The notes: a model not told the origin generated them from the letters alone. Counted from the first letter of the stretch, positions 13,655 to 20,473 are shown. The stretch: 21,000 bases of DNA from Clostridia bacterium (GCA_028709105.1 JAQVYD010000009.1:1-21000), one strand, 5' to 3'. Made by a program: numbers and translations.

Positions 13655-13807
13655 ATGTCCAAAAAAGTACATATTCAAACTGTGAATAAGCAAAATCTTA
13701 CGCAAACAGTAAAAAAGGGCGGCTGTGGGGAGTGTGTCACTTCCTGTCAATCTGCGTGTAAGACATCTTGTACGGTAAGCAATCAGGATTGCCAGAAACA
13801 GCAATAA
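13655..13807 (+). CDS. scfA: SCIFF ranthipeptide precursor (six cysteines in forty-five)
   Basis: A 50-codon gene. The peptide starts MSKKVHIQTVNKQNLTQTVK and continues with a cysteine-rich core, 'GGCGECVTSCQSACKTSC', ending 'NQDC' plus a short tail. Cysteines are at 24, 27, 31, 35, 39 and 46, the six of the SCIFF family, in the conserved setting GGCGEC-x-TSCQSACKTSCTV. SCIFF peptides are ribosomally made precursors modified by a dedicated radical SAM enzyme that forms a Cys-to-Thr thioether cross-link in the studied homologue; T37 and T40 are candidate acceptors. Their biological role is not known. A purine-rich tract (AGGGGG, 13641-13646) lies 8 nt upstream. The maturase follows 79 bp downstream after a weak terminator. 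The 3-residue tail after the last conserved cysteine region is slightly longer than usual. Confidence 0.95.
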   Translation: MSKKVHIQTVNKQNLTQTVKKGGCGECVTSCQSACKTSCTVSNQDCQKQQ

Positions 13808-13849
13808 GCTAATAAGTAAAGGTTTGCCGTAACAAAAAAGGCATGATCT

Positions 13850-13872
13850 GACCCGGGAGGGTCTCTTTTTTT
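13850..13872 (+). terminator. Weak terminator/attenuator between SCIFF and maturase
   Basis: GACCC (13850-13854) and GGGTC (13859-13863) form a 5-bp stem with loop GGGA, followed by TCTCTTTTTTT (13862-13872). The short stem suggests partial readthrough, which would give more precursor than enzyme from one promoter. Confidence 0.55.
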
Positions 13873-13886
13873 GGAGGTGAGACGAA

Positions 13887-15311
13887 ATGGCTTATGATTT
13901 TTCTCTTTTGCATAGATTTGCAATAGAGGGAACCTATCTCGTGCTGGATATTAACAGTGGGATTATTCATGTTCTGAGTAAAGAGGCATGGGATTTTTTA
14001 AACACTTGGGAAAGGTGCGGAGGTGACCTTGACCGGACGGCGGCAGCTTTAAAGAAGACCTTAGGGCAAGAGGATTTAGTGGCGATAAGTAGTAGTTTTA
14101 TCGCTCTTTGTGAGGAAGGATCACTTTTTAGTAAAGAGCTCTCTTTAGAGAATTATCAGCCTCGTGAAGAGCATATTGTGAAGGCGCTTTGTCTTCATGT
14201 GGCGCATGATTGCAATATGCGTTGTCAGTATTGTTTTGCCGGGACAGGTCCTTTTGGTGCGGAGCGGTCACTGATGGATGCGGAGACAGGAAAAAAAGCT
14301 TTTGATTTCCTTTTTGAGGCTTCGGGGCCTCGCCGGCATCTGGAAGTGGATTATTTCGGTGGCGAACCATTGTTGAATTTCCCTGTAGTCAAAGAATTGA
14401 TTAAATATGGGCAGGAAAAAGCCATAAAAGCAGGCAAAATTCTCAAACAGACCTTAACGACCAATGCGCTTTTATTAAATACGGAGATTATTGACTTTCT
14501 GAATAAGGAAAAGGTGTATTTGATTTTGAGTATAGACGGACGGCCACAGGTACATGAGCGGATGAGACCGTTAGCCGGCGGACAAGGAAGTTTTCCCCAA
14601 GTGGATCGGCAGATTAGGGAATTTGTCAACAGGCAAAAAGATGAAACATACTATGTACGAGGAACATATACTCATTTTAATGTAGATTTTTCTGAGGATA
14701 TCCTTTTTTTGGTGGACCGAGGTTATAATCGTGTTTCTCTTGAACCTGTTGTGGCTGACCCAGAGCAGGATTATGCCTTAAGAGCTGAGGATTTGCCTGT
14801 TTTAAAGGCACAGTATAAAAAACTAGCGCAAAAATGGTTAGAATACTATAAGCAGGGGCGGCCTTTTCAGTTCTTCCATTTTAATCTTGACCTGAATAAA
14901 GGCCCTTGTCTGCTCAAGCGTTTATCCGGTTGTGGCGCGGGGAATGAATATTTAGCCGTTTCTCCTTCAGGCGAACTGTATCCCTGTCATCAGTTCATGG
15001 AAAACAAAGATTTTTTGCTCGGGAATGTTTTCGATGGTGTGCAAAACCAGAATTTAAGAAAAACCTTCCGGCAAACTCACGTTTTAAACAAAGAAAAATG
15101 CAGGGAATGTTGGGCCAGGTTTTATTGTGGCGGTGGTTGTCATGCTAATGCGTATAATTTTAATAAGGATCTTTCCCAACCGTATGAATTGGGTTGTGAA
15201 TTGCAAAAAACCAGATTAGAATATGCTCTTTATGTGCAGGTCAAGGCTTGGGAAGAAAAAACAAATAGTTTAAACAAGGGAGAAGAAATGCTAGTTGAAA
15301 GAGACAGGTAA
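13887..15311 (+). CDS. scfB: SCIFF peptide maturase, radical SAM/SPASM thioether-forming enzyme
   Basis: A 474-residue radical SAM enzyme. Residues about 1-90 resemble a RiPP recognition element that binds the precursor leader ('LVLDINSGIIHVLSKEAWDF'). The radical SAM core starts at about 95 and holds the cluster cysteines C109, C113 and C116 ('CNMRCQYCFAG'), with 'YFGGEPLLNF' as the SAM-binding GGE motif. The C-terminal SPASM/twitch part has many cysteines ('LSGCGAGNEYLAVSPSGELY', 'PCHQF', 'CRECWARFYCGGGCHA', 'GCELQ') for auxiliary iron-sulfur clusters. It would use S-adenosylmethionine to form thioether bonds in the SCIFF peptide. GGAGGTGA gives a very strong ribosome-binding site for ATG 13887. 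The promoter of the next gene begins inside its last codons. Confidence 0.95.
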   Translation: MAYDFSLLHRFAIEGTYLVLDINSGIIHVLSKEAWDFLNTWERCGGDLDRTAAALKKTLGQEDLVAISSSFIALCEEGSLFSKELSLENYQPREEHIVKALCLHVAHDCNMRCQYCFAGTGPFGAERSLMDAETGKKAFDFLFEASGPRRHLEVDYFGGEPLLNFPVVKELIKYGQEKAIKAGKILKQTLTTNALLLNTEIIDFLNKEKVYLILSIDGRPQVHERMRPLAGGQGSFPQVDRQIREFVNRQKDETYYVRGTYTHFNVDFSEDILFLVDRGYNRVSLEPVVADPEQDYALRAEDLPVLKAQYKKLAQKWLEYYKQGRPFQFFHFNLDLNKGPCLLKRLSGCGAGNEYLAVSPSGELYPCHQFMENKDFLLGNVFDGVQNQNLRKTFRQTHVLNKEKCRECWARFYCGGGCHANAYNFNKDLSQPYELGCELQKTRLEYALYVQVKAWEEKTNSLNKGEEMLVERDR

Positions 15312-15324
15312 AATAATGTATAAT
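15295..15324 (+). promoter_or_regulatory. Promoter of the M23 hydrolase gene, inside the end of scfB
   Basis: TTGAAA (15295-15300) and TATAAT (15319-15324) are separated by 18 bp; transcription would start near 15331, giving a leader of about 139 nt. Confidence 0.65.
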
Positions 15325-15370
15325 GATTATGTTGTTCTCTTCATTAGGAAAAATGATTGTTGTTTTTCTA

Positions 15371-15466
15371 AAAGCAGGGTATCCGGAAGGAAGGTGAAAA
15401 CCCCTAAAGGCTTGATTTAAGCAAGGATGAGGGAAAGACGAGGCTTTGACGGTGGGTCTTTAGGGA
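15371..15466 (+). promoter_or_regulatory. Structured leader RNA candidate that can hide the ribosome-binding site
   Basis: CCCTAAAG (15402-15409) is an exact complement of CTTTAGGG (15458-15465). Inside lies the hairpin GCTT-GATTT-AAGC (15410-15422). AAAGAC (15434-15439) can instead pair with GTCTTT (15456-15461), which excludes most of the first stem. The AGGGA of the 3' strand is the nearest Shine-Dalgarno-like tract before ATG 15470. A purine-rich block (15377-15400, ending GGT-GAAA-ACC) precedes. The layout resembles a translation-controlling riboswitch or protein-binding leader, but I do not recognise a known class. Confidence 0.45.
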
Positions 15467-15469
15467 CAA

Positions 15470-16897
15470 ATGAACAGAAAATTAAGAGTTCTAAAATTAT
15501 GGCTGCTCAAATTAAGGTTTATGTTATTACGCTTTTGGACACCAGGGATTCGCCGTAAAACATTAAGAATAGGAGCGGTCATACTGGGCGTCTGTATTAT
15601 TGGCGGTTCCTCTTTTTCTTTTATACAGAATAGACCGGCATTTCTTCTGGCTGACGGACAGCAGCTTGCCTTAGTTGCGGGGAAAAGCCAGGTAAACAAA
15701 GCATTAGAGATGGCCCGAGAGGAATTAACGGCAGAATTAGGTGCAGTTATTCTCGGTACTTCTTCAGAACTATCATGGCGCAGTAAAGGTAAAAGTACTG
15801 TTCAGCCTTTAAAAGATGAAGAACTTGTGTCCATCTTAAAAGAAAGATTAGCTTGGGTAACGAATACTTGGGCGATTCAAATTGATGAAGAACCAGTCTT
15901 GTCTTTAGCCTCAGAGGGAGAAGCCCAAGAAGTTTTAGAAAGCTTACAAACCTTTTATTTCCCGCAAGATAGTACTCAGCTAAAAATAGAAAAAAGTGAA
16001 TTTCAGGAAGAGGTAAAAATCGTTCTTGTACAAGGTTTAACACAACAATTAAAGACAAAAAATGAAGCTATCGAGATTCTGACTAAAGGAAGAGAGAAAA
16101 AAGCGGAACATCTCGTTAAAAAAGGTGAATCTCTTTGGACGATTGCCCGTGACCATGATTTAACGGTGGCGGAGTTGCGAGAAATGAATTCTTCCTTAAA
16201 AGGTACATATTTGCAGCCGGGGGATTTGCTCAGTTTAAAAAAGATAGAGCCTTTGGTCACCGTAGTTTCTACAGCAACATTTACTGTTGAAGAAAAGGTT
16301 CCTTATAAGATTGTCTATGAAAGTGATGCTTCCCTTTGGCATGGGCAGGAGAGAGTGAAAGAAGCCGGAACAAATGGTGTGCGTAAGGTTACTTATCGGA
16401 TTACCTTAGCCAATGATTTGGAACTGGGGCGGCAGATTGTGGCGAAAAAAACCCTGCGCGAATCTAAACCCCAAGTTGTACGCCAAGGTGCGAAAATGAT
16501 CGTCGCCTCCCGTGGCGGCGGCGGAAATGGTGCTTTAAGCTGGCCTGCTCGCGGGAAAATAACTTGTGCTTATGGAACAAAAAGGGGAAAGGGAATTCAT
16601 ACAGGCATAGATATAGATGGGAATAGAGGCGATCCTGTTTTTGCTGCGGGGAAAGGTACGGTTATTTCTGCCGGTTGGAAAGGTTCTTACGGGAATTGTG
16701 TTGATATTGATCATGGGCAGGGGCTTTCTACCCGTTATGCCCATCTCAATGAAATAGACGTTTCTGCGGGGCAAAATGTTTCCGCGCAGAGTGTGGTGGG
16801 AAAAGTTGGTTCTACCGGACATAGTACCGGTTCTCATCTTCATTTTGAGGTGAGGGTGAACGGGCAATATACTAATCCCTTAAGATATTTGGATTAA
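15470..16897 (+). CDS. Membrane-anchored M23 peptidoglycan endopeptidase with LysM and G5 domains
   Basis: A 475-residue cell-wall hydrolase. A very basic N-terminus is followed by one membrane helix (about 33-52), so the rest is outside the cell. Residues about 60-210 are a linker region without a recognised motif. LysM lies at about 214-257 ('HLVKKGESLWTIARDHDLTV'), G5 at about 262-335 ('VTVVSTATFTVEEKVPYKIV'), and the M23 (LytM-type) domain at about 360-475. Zinc ligands are visible: H377 and D381 ('HTGIDID') and the 'HLHFE' motif (H456, H458). LysM and G5 bind glycan; M23 cuts peptide cross-bridges. Its family also includes sporulation proteins, so a role in growth or sporulation is open. 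The leader before it may control translation. Confidence 0.92.
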   Translation: MNRKLRVLKLWLLKLRFMLLRFWTPGIRRKTLRIGAVILGVCIIGGSSFSFIQNRPAFLLADGQQLALVAGKSQVNKALEMAREELTAELGAVILGTSSELSWRSKGKSTVQPLKDEELVSILKERLAWVTNTWAIQIDEEPVLSLASEGEAQEVLESLQTFYFPQDSTQLKIEKSEFQEEVKIVLVQGLTQQLKTKNEAIEILTKGREKKAEHLVKKGESLWTIARDHDLTVAELREMNSSLKGTYLQPGDLLSLKKIEPLVTVVSTATFTVEEKVPYKIVYESDASLWHGQERVKEAGTNGVRKVTYRITLANDLELGRQIVAKKTLRESKPQVVRQGAKMIVASRGGGGNGALSWPARGKITCAYGTKRGKGIHTGIDIDGNRGDPVFAAGKGTVISAGWKGSYGNCVDIDHGQGLSTRYAHLNEIDVSAGQNVSAQSVVGKVGSTGHSTGSHLHFEVRVNGQYTNPLRYLD

Positions 16898-16924
16898 ATT
16901 TTTAATAATAAAGAGCGGGAGTTG

Positions 16925-17848
16925 ATGACCTTGAGTTTATATGATGTGCTGATTATCGGGGGGGGCCCGGCTGGACTTACTGCGGCGATTTATGCTTGTC
17001 GGGCAGGCTGGAAAACTTTACTGATTGAAAGAGGTACTTTTGGGGGGCAGGCAGCTTCTACTGATATTATTGAAAATTATCCCGGTTTTCCTGCGGGTAT
17101 TTCCGGATTTGAATTAATGATGGATTTTTATAAACAAGCTTCCCGTTTCGGCTGTGAATTCCTCACGGCTGAGGTTCTTGCGTTAAGTACCGGGGGGAAA
17201 AGTAAAAAAGTAGTAACAAGTGAAGGTGAAGTGGCAGGGAAAACAATAATCCTGGCTACCGGGGCTATGCCTCGCGAACTAGGGGTAAGGGGCGAGCAAG
17301 ACTTCCGTGGCAAAGGCGTTTCTTACTGTGCTACCTGTGACGGCTTCTTTTATAAAAATAAAAAAGTTGCTGTAGTGGGTGGAGGCGATGCTGCTGTAAA
17401 GGAAGCTTTATATTTAGCGAAGATTGTTCGCGAAGTGGTGCTCATCCATCGTCGCGGGGCATTGCGCGCGGATAAGGTTTTGGGGGATAAAGCCTTAGGC
17501 ACACCTAATCTTAAGGTCTATTGGGATACCGTTGTTGATGAGATTGTGGGTGACAGTAAAATAAACTCTTTAAAATTACATCATGTTAAAACTCAAGAAA
17601 CGATGGAGCTGACTGTAGACGGTGTTTTTATCTATGTAGGAACGAAGCCTAATACTGAATTTTTAGGCGGGGATTTCCAGAAAAACCCACAGGGTTATCT
17701 GCTTACCGATGAAAGCTTAGAAACAACCGCATCAGGTGTTTTTGCGATAGGGGATTGCCGCCGGAAAAATTCTCGGCAGGTAGCTACGGCGGTAGGTGAT
17801 GGGGCCTTAGTTTTAGCAGCGGCGGAGGGGTATCTACAGCAAGCTTAG
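16925..17848 (+). CDS. trxB: Thioredoxin reductase (NADPH)
   Basis: A flavoprotein of about 307 residues. The N-terminal FAD motif is 'DVLIIGGGPAGLTAAIYACR'. The redox-active CATC ('YCATCDGFFYKNKKVAVVGG') lies in the NADPH domain, at residues 135 and 138 counted from ATG 16925. 'GGGDAAVKEALYLA' is the NADPH Rossmann motif, and 'IHRRGALRADKVL' contains the HRR...R residues that favour NADPH. The C-terminal 'GVFAIGDCRRKNSRQVATAV' is the usual FAD-contacting segment. It transfers electrons from NADPH to thioredoxin. The start is uncertain: TTG 16922, ATG 16925 and TTG 16931 are in frame, and GGGAG (16917-16921) is best spaced for TTG 16931. No thioredoxin gene is adjacent. Confidence 0.95.
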   Translation: MTLSLYDVLIIGGGPAGLTAAIYACRAGWKTLLIERGTFGGQAASTDIIENYPGFPAGISGFELMMDFYKQASRFGCEFLTAEVLALSTGGKSKKVVTSEGEVAGKTIILATGAMPRELGVRGEQDFRGKGVSYCATCDGFFYKNKKVAVVGGGDAAVKEALYLAKIVREVVLIHRRGALRADKVLGDKALGTPNLKVYWDTVVDEIVGDSKINSLKLHHVKTQETMELTVDGVFIYVGTKPNTEFLGGDFQKNPQGYLLTDESLETTASGVFAIGDCRRKNSRQVATAVGDGALVLAAAEGYLQQA

Positions 17849-17889
17849 TTTGTAAAATAGTATTGTGTTTAAGTCGGGAGGGGTAATTG

Positions 17890-17997
17890 ATGTTGCCTAA
17901 AAGGAAAAGAGAGCAGCTTAAAAGAGGGGTTATGATTTTTTTAGCGCTGACCATAAGTGCCGGTCTATTGCTGTCCACTTTAGCTTGGTATTTGTAG
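17890..17997 (+). CDS. Small single-pass membrane protein, 35 residues
   Basis: A short open frame with an excellent ribosome-binding site: CGGGAGGGG (17875-17883) lies 6 nt before ATG 17890. The product has a strongly basic N-terminus ('MLPKRKREQLKRG') followed by one hydrophobic helix ('VMIFLALTISAGLLLSTLAW') and ends at residue 35, so it would sit in the membrane with its N-terminus in the cytoplasm. It starts 41 bp after the thioredoxin reductase gene and is probably cotranscribed with it. I do not recognise a family; tiny basic-plus-helix proteins of this kind are common in Firmicutes and often regulate or stabilise membrane complexes. Coding status rests on the ribosome-binding site and the amphipathic layout. 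Confidence 0.6.
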   Translation: MLPKRKREQLKRGVMIFLALTISAGLLLSTLAWYL

Positions 17998-18011
17998 GCG
18001 ACAAGGAGACG

Positions 18012-18035
18012 AGGGGATGTGCCGTTTGTTACCTC
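18012..18035. repeat. REP-like 24-bp imperfect palindrome, copy A
   Basis: The 24 bases 18012-18035 (AGGGGATGTG...GTTTGTTACCTC) match 19887-19910 at 19 of 24 positions, and both are imperfect palindromes located between genes. Confidence 0.55.
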
Positions 18036-18074
18036 TCTTATCCTTAAATTGCTAGGGAAAAAGAGAAAAAGGCT

Positions 18075-18083
18075 TGTTATAAT
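18075..18083 (+). promoter_or_regulatory. Extended -10 promoter of the MA-clan peptidase gene
   Basis: TGTTATAAT at 18075-18083 is an extended -10 with perfect TATAAT; no good -35 is seen at normal spacing. Confidence 0.5.
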
Positions 18084-18120
18084 GGGGATACGGTGACTAG
18101 AGAGGGAGGAGCTGTATCCC

Positions 18121-18984
18121 ATGTTTATGCGAGCCGATTCTTTAAAATTAAAAATAATCAACTTTGTCTTAATCCTTGCTTTATTTGTTAATTGGGGCAG
18201 ACCTGATTTTCTTTTTTCTGGGCGGGGAATTGCTTATAAGCTGTGGCAACGGGGGATGTGGCTAGTTTTAAACTACCAGACGAAAACTTATGAAACCTTA
18301 ACCAGTACTAACTTTATCTTAAAATATACGCAGGCGGATCAAGAACTGGCTCCTTTAATTTTGCCGTTGGCAGAAGATTATTTATTTAAGGTAGAAAAGA
18401 TTTTAGGAATTAAACAGAAAAAATACAGGATTCCTCTGGTTTTGTATCATGATGAGGAAACTCTTAATAAAAGCTTTGGTTGGTCTGGTGATAAAAGTGC
18501 TGTAGGTGTTTATTGGGCAGGGACCATCAGGCTTGTTTCACCTCAGGCATGGAGTGAGCATTTAGTGGAAAACACTTCTGCTTTGTGGGCAACATTTCAA
18601 AGAGAAGGGCCTTTGGCACATGAGTTGACGCACTTGTTTATTGATGAAGCTACTAAGGGCAATTACCCCCGCTGGTTGACTGAGGGGCTAGCCCAGTACG
18701 TTGAGGAGGAAATCACCGGTTTTATCTTAAGTGAACCTTCAGTGGAAAGTAAAGCTCATCCTTATCCTTTTGCCAGTTTAGTAAGTGACTTTGACCGGCA
18801 GCCTGATCAGTTTCTGGCATATTGGCAGTCATTACAGGCGGTGCGTAATCTCCTTGAAGAATACGGCAGGGAGCGTTTGACAGGCTTGTTGGCAGAACTT
18901 CGTCAGGGAAAAGGCTTTTATCAAGCCTTTGCTAATAATTATGGATTAAATTTTGCCGAGTTCGAACAGAATTTAAAATACTAA
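18121..18984 (+). CDS. Membrane-anchored zinc metallopeptidase (peptidase MA family)
   Basis: A 287-residue protein with an N-terminal hydrophobic segment (about residues 9-25, 'LKIINFVLILALFVNWGR') acting as signal anchor or signal peptide, so the body is extracellular. The zinc-peptidase motif HELTH (H167, E168, H171) is followed by E188 in 'RWLTEGLAQYVEE', the gluzincin third ligand. This is the peptidase MA pattern (PF13485-like); substrate unknown. The region before it ('NFILKYTQADQELAPLILPL') is typical of the 'secreted MA-family' clostridial proteins. GGGAGGA (18104-18110) lies 10 nt before ATG 18121; ATG 18127 is an alternative. It has its own promoter and a strong terminator, so it is probably a single-gene unit. 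Confidence 0.85.
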   Translation: MFMRADSLKLKIINFVLILALFVNWGRPDFLFSGRGIAYKLWQRGMWLVLNYQTKTYETLTSTNFILKYTQADQELAPLILPLAEDYLFKVEKILGIKQKKYRIPLVLYHDEETLNKSFGWSGDKSAVGVYWAGTIRLVSPQAWSEHLVENTSALWATFQREGPLAHELTHLFIDEATKGNYPRWLTEGLAQYVEEEITGFILSEPSVESKAHPYPFASLVSDFDRQPDQFLAYWQSLQAVRNLLEEYGRERLTGLLAELRQGKGFYQAFANNYGLNFAEFEQNLKY

Positions 18985-18991
18985 TGTTACA

Positions 18992-19030
18992 AATAATAAG
19001 GTCACTCCATTTAGGGGTGACATTATTATT
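18992..19030. terminator. Strong hairpin terminator after the peptidase gene
   Basis: GTCACTCC (19001-19008) pairs with GGGGTGAC (19014-19021), with one T-G wobble and loop ATTTA. Beyond one G-A mismatch the stem continues as AATAATAA (18992-18999) with TTATTATT (19023-19030). The T-rich 3' arm fits an intrinsic terminator, possibly active in both directions. Confidence 0.85.
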
Positions 19031-19045
19031 TAATCAATATATAAT
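19017..19045 (+). promoter_or_regulatory. Promoter of walJ-rlmH overlapping the terminator stem
   Basis: GTGACA (19017-19022, one base off TTGACA) and a perfect TATAAT (19040-19045) are 17 bp apart. The -35 box lies inside the 3' arm of the terminator hairpin. The start would be near 19052. Confidence 0.7.
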
Positions 19046-19098
19046 CGTAAGGGGAGTGAGGTAGAGACAAAAAAATTTAGGATGAGGAGTTAACATAG

Positions 19099-19884
19099 AT
19101 GAGATTTTGTACCTTAATAAGTGGCAGCTCGGGTAATGCTCTGTATGTAGAAACACCCCAAACCAAGGTGATGATTGACGCCGGAAAGTCCGGAAAGGCT
19201 CTGGCACAAGCTTTAGAGGAAGCTTGTGGCCAGTCGCCCCGGGAACTGGATGCGCTTTTGCTCTCCCATGAGCATCGGGATCATACTTTAGGGGCGGGGG
19301 TTATGGCGAGAAGATATCACTTGCCTCTCTATGCTACAGAAGGCACTTGGTGTGAAATGGACGGTCAGATCGGCCCCATCAAGGAAGAACAGAAGCATTA
19401 CATAAAGGAGAGTCAGACTTTAGAATTGGGGGATTTGAAAATTGAGTTTTTCCCTGTTTCGCATGATGCCGGTGAACCGGTCGGTTTTTTATTGACACAA
19501 GGGCAGGAAACACTAGGTATAGCTACTGATTCGGGGGTTTTTACGTCTCGTATGGCTAAAGCTTTGCGAAACGTGCATTGTCTTGTTCTCGAGGCTAACC
19601 ATGATCCCGAGCTACTTAAAAATGGCCCTTATCCGTGGTCTCTAAAGCAGCGTATTGCCGGTGAAAAAGGTCATTTATCCAATCAAGGGGCCGGTTTGGC
19701 TCTCCTGCAAACCTTAGGCGGGGAAACACGTCAAGTGATTTTAGCCCATCTTAGTGCGGAAAATAATAAGCCTGCTTTAGCGTTGCAGACAGTAAAAAAG
19801 ACGTTAGAAAAAAACCACTTCAATTTAGAAGAAGTGGAGATTACTGTCGCCCCGCGTTACAGGCCCAGTCGTTATTTCAAGTGA
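19099..19884 (+). CDS. walJ: WalJ/YycJ-type metallo-beta-lactamase-fold hydrolase
   Basis: A 261-residue MBL-fold protein. It begins 'MRFCTLISGSSGNALYVETP', has the metal-binding SHEHRDH motif (H57, H59, D61, H62), then 'VSHDAGEPVGF', 'IATDSG', 'LEANHD' and 'GHLSNQGA', which match YycJ/WalJ. In Bacillus the gene ends the walRKHIJ operon, which controls cell-wall homeostasis; the protein has been linked to nuclease-like activity and DNA replication/repair coordination. Here walRKHI are not adjacent: only rlmH follows. The ribosome-binding site AGGAG lies well upstream of ATG 19099. It has its own promoter at 19017-19045. Confidence 0.92.
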   Translation: MRFCTLISGSSGNALYVETPQTKVMIDAGKSGKALAQALEEACGQSPRELDALLLSHEHRDHTLGAGVMARRYHLPLYATEGTWCEMDGQIGPIKEEQKHYIKESQTLELGDLKIEFFPVSHDAGEPVGFLLTQGQETLGIATDSGVFTSRMAKALRNVHCLVLEANHDPELLKNGPYPWSLKQRIAGEKGHLSNQGAGLALLQTLGGETRQVILAHLSAENNKPALALQTVKKTLEKNHFNLEEVEITVAPRYRPSRYFK

Positions 19885-19886
19885 TA

Positions 19887-19910
19887 AGGGGACGTTTCGT
19901 TTGTCACCCC
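19887..19910. repeat. REP-like 24-bp imperfect palindrome, copy B
   Basis: AGGGGACGTTTCGTTTGTCA plus CCCC at 19887-19910 matches 18012-18035 at 19 of 24 positions. It fills most of the walJ-rlmH gap and ends next to the rlmH ribosome-binding site. Confidence 0.6.
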
Positions 19911-19921
19911 GGGGAGAAAAA

Positions 19922-20401
19922 ATGCAAATTCGCATTATTGCAGTTGGGAAATTGAAAGAAAAGTACTGGCGGGAAGCCGTTCGGGAATACAGCAAAAGAA
20001 TGAAACCTTATGCTGTTGTTGAGATTATCGAGGTTGCCGAACAAAGAACCGCGGATCATCCTTCCCCCGTAGAGATTGAGCAGGTTTTGCGCAAAGAAGG
20101 GGCGCAGATTGCCAAGCTGATTCCTTCTTCTGCGTATGTAATTCCTTTGGCGATTGCCGGGGAAAGGTTATCCTCTGAAGGGTTATCCGGTTTTATTGAT
20201 CGTTTAATCTTCGCCGGAAAAAGCAAAATAGTTTTTATTATTGGCAGTTCCTACGGAATTTCCCGGGAAATACTCGAAAAAGGCGATTTTCTTCTTTCCT
20301 TTTCGCCCATGACCTTTCCCCACCAAATGATGCGCGTAATTCTTTTAGAACAAATTTACCGCAGTATGAAAATTTTAAAGCACGAGCCTTATCATAAGTG
20401 A
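19922..20401 (+). CDS. rlmH: 23S rRNA (pseudouridine1915-N3)-methyltransferase RlmH
   Basis: A 159-residue SPOUT methyltransferase, the length of S. aureus RlmH. It starts 'MQIRIIAVGKLKEKYWREAV' and has 'SPVEIEQVLRKEGAQIAKLI', 'FIIGSSYGISREIL' (SAM-binding knot), 'LSFSPMTFPHQMMRVILLEQ' and the conserved C-terminal 'YRSMKILKHEPYHK'. It methylates pseudouridine 1915 in helix 69 of 23S rRNA. ATG 19922 is chosen over the in-frame TTG 19901 because it matches the family start and has GGGGAG just upstream. It lies 37 bp after walJ, separated by a REP-like repeat, as in many Firmicutes where walJ and rlmH are near neighbours. Confidence 0.98.
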   Translation: MQIRIIAVGKLKEKYWREAVREYSKRMKPYAVVEIIEVAEQRTADHPSPVEIEQVLRKEGAQIAKLIPSSAYVIPLAIAGERLSSEGLSGFIDRLIFAGKSKIVFIIGSSYGISREILEKGDFLLSFSPMTFPHQMMRVILLEQIYRSMKILKHEPYHK

Positions 20402-20427
20402 AAGATAGGGTTGTATTTTGGCTTTTA

Positions 20428-20436
20428 TGGTATAAT
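20428..20436 (+). promoter_or_regulatory. Extended -10 promoter of the toxin-antitoxin pair
   Basis: TGGTATAAT at 20428-20436 is an extended -10 with perfect TATAAT. TTGTAT (20411-20416) is only 14 bp upstream, too close for a standard -35. Confidence 0.6.
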
Positions 20437-20473
20437 AATTCATGTAAAAAGCGTGAAAAGGGAGGGATAAAGT

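Noticed and set aside
13462..13689. Plus-strand ORF of 75 codons overlapping tRNA-Gly and the SCIFF gene in another frame
   Set aside because: It starts inside the tRNA, runs through a terminator and a promoter, and conflicts with the SCIFF frame.
15331..15469. ydaO-type c-di-AMP or GEMM-type c-di-GMP riboswitch before the M23 gene
   Set aside because: I looked for the conserved blocks of these classes as I remember them and did not find them; a covariance-model search would settle it.
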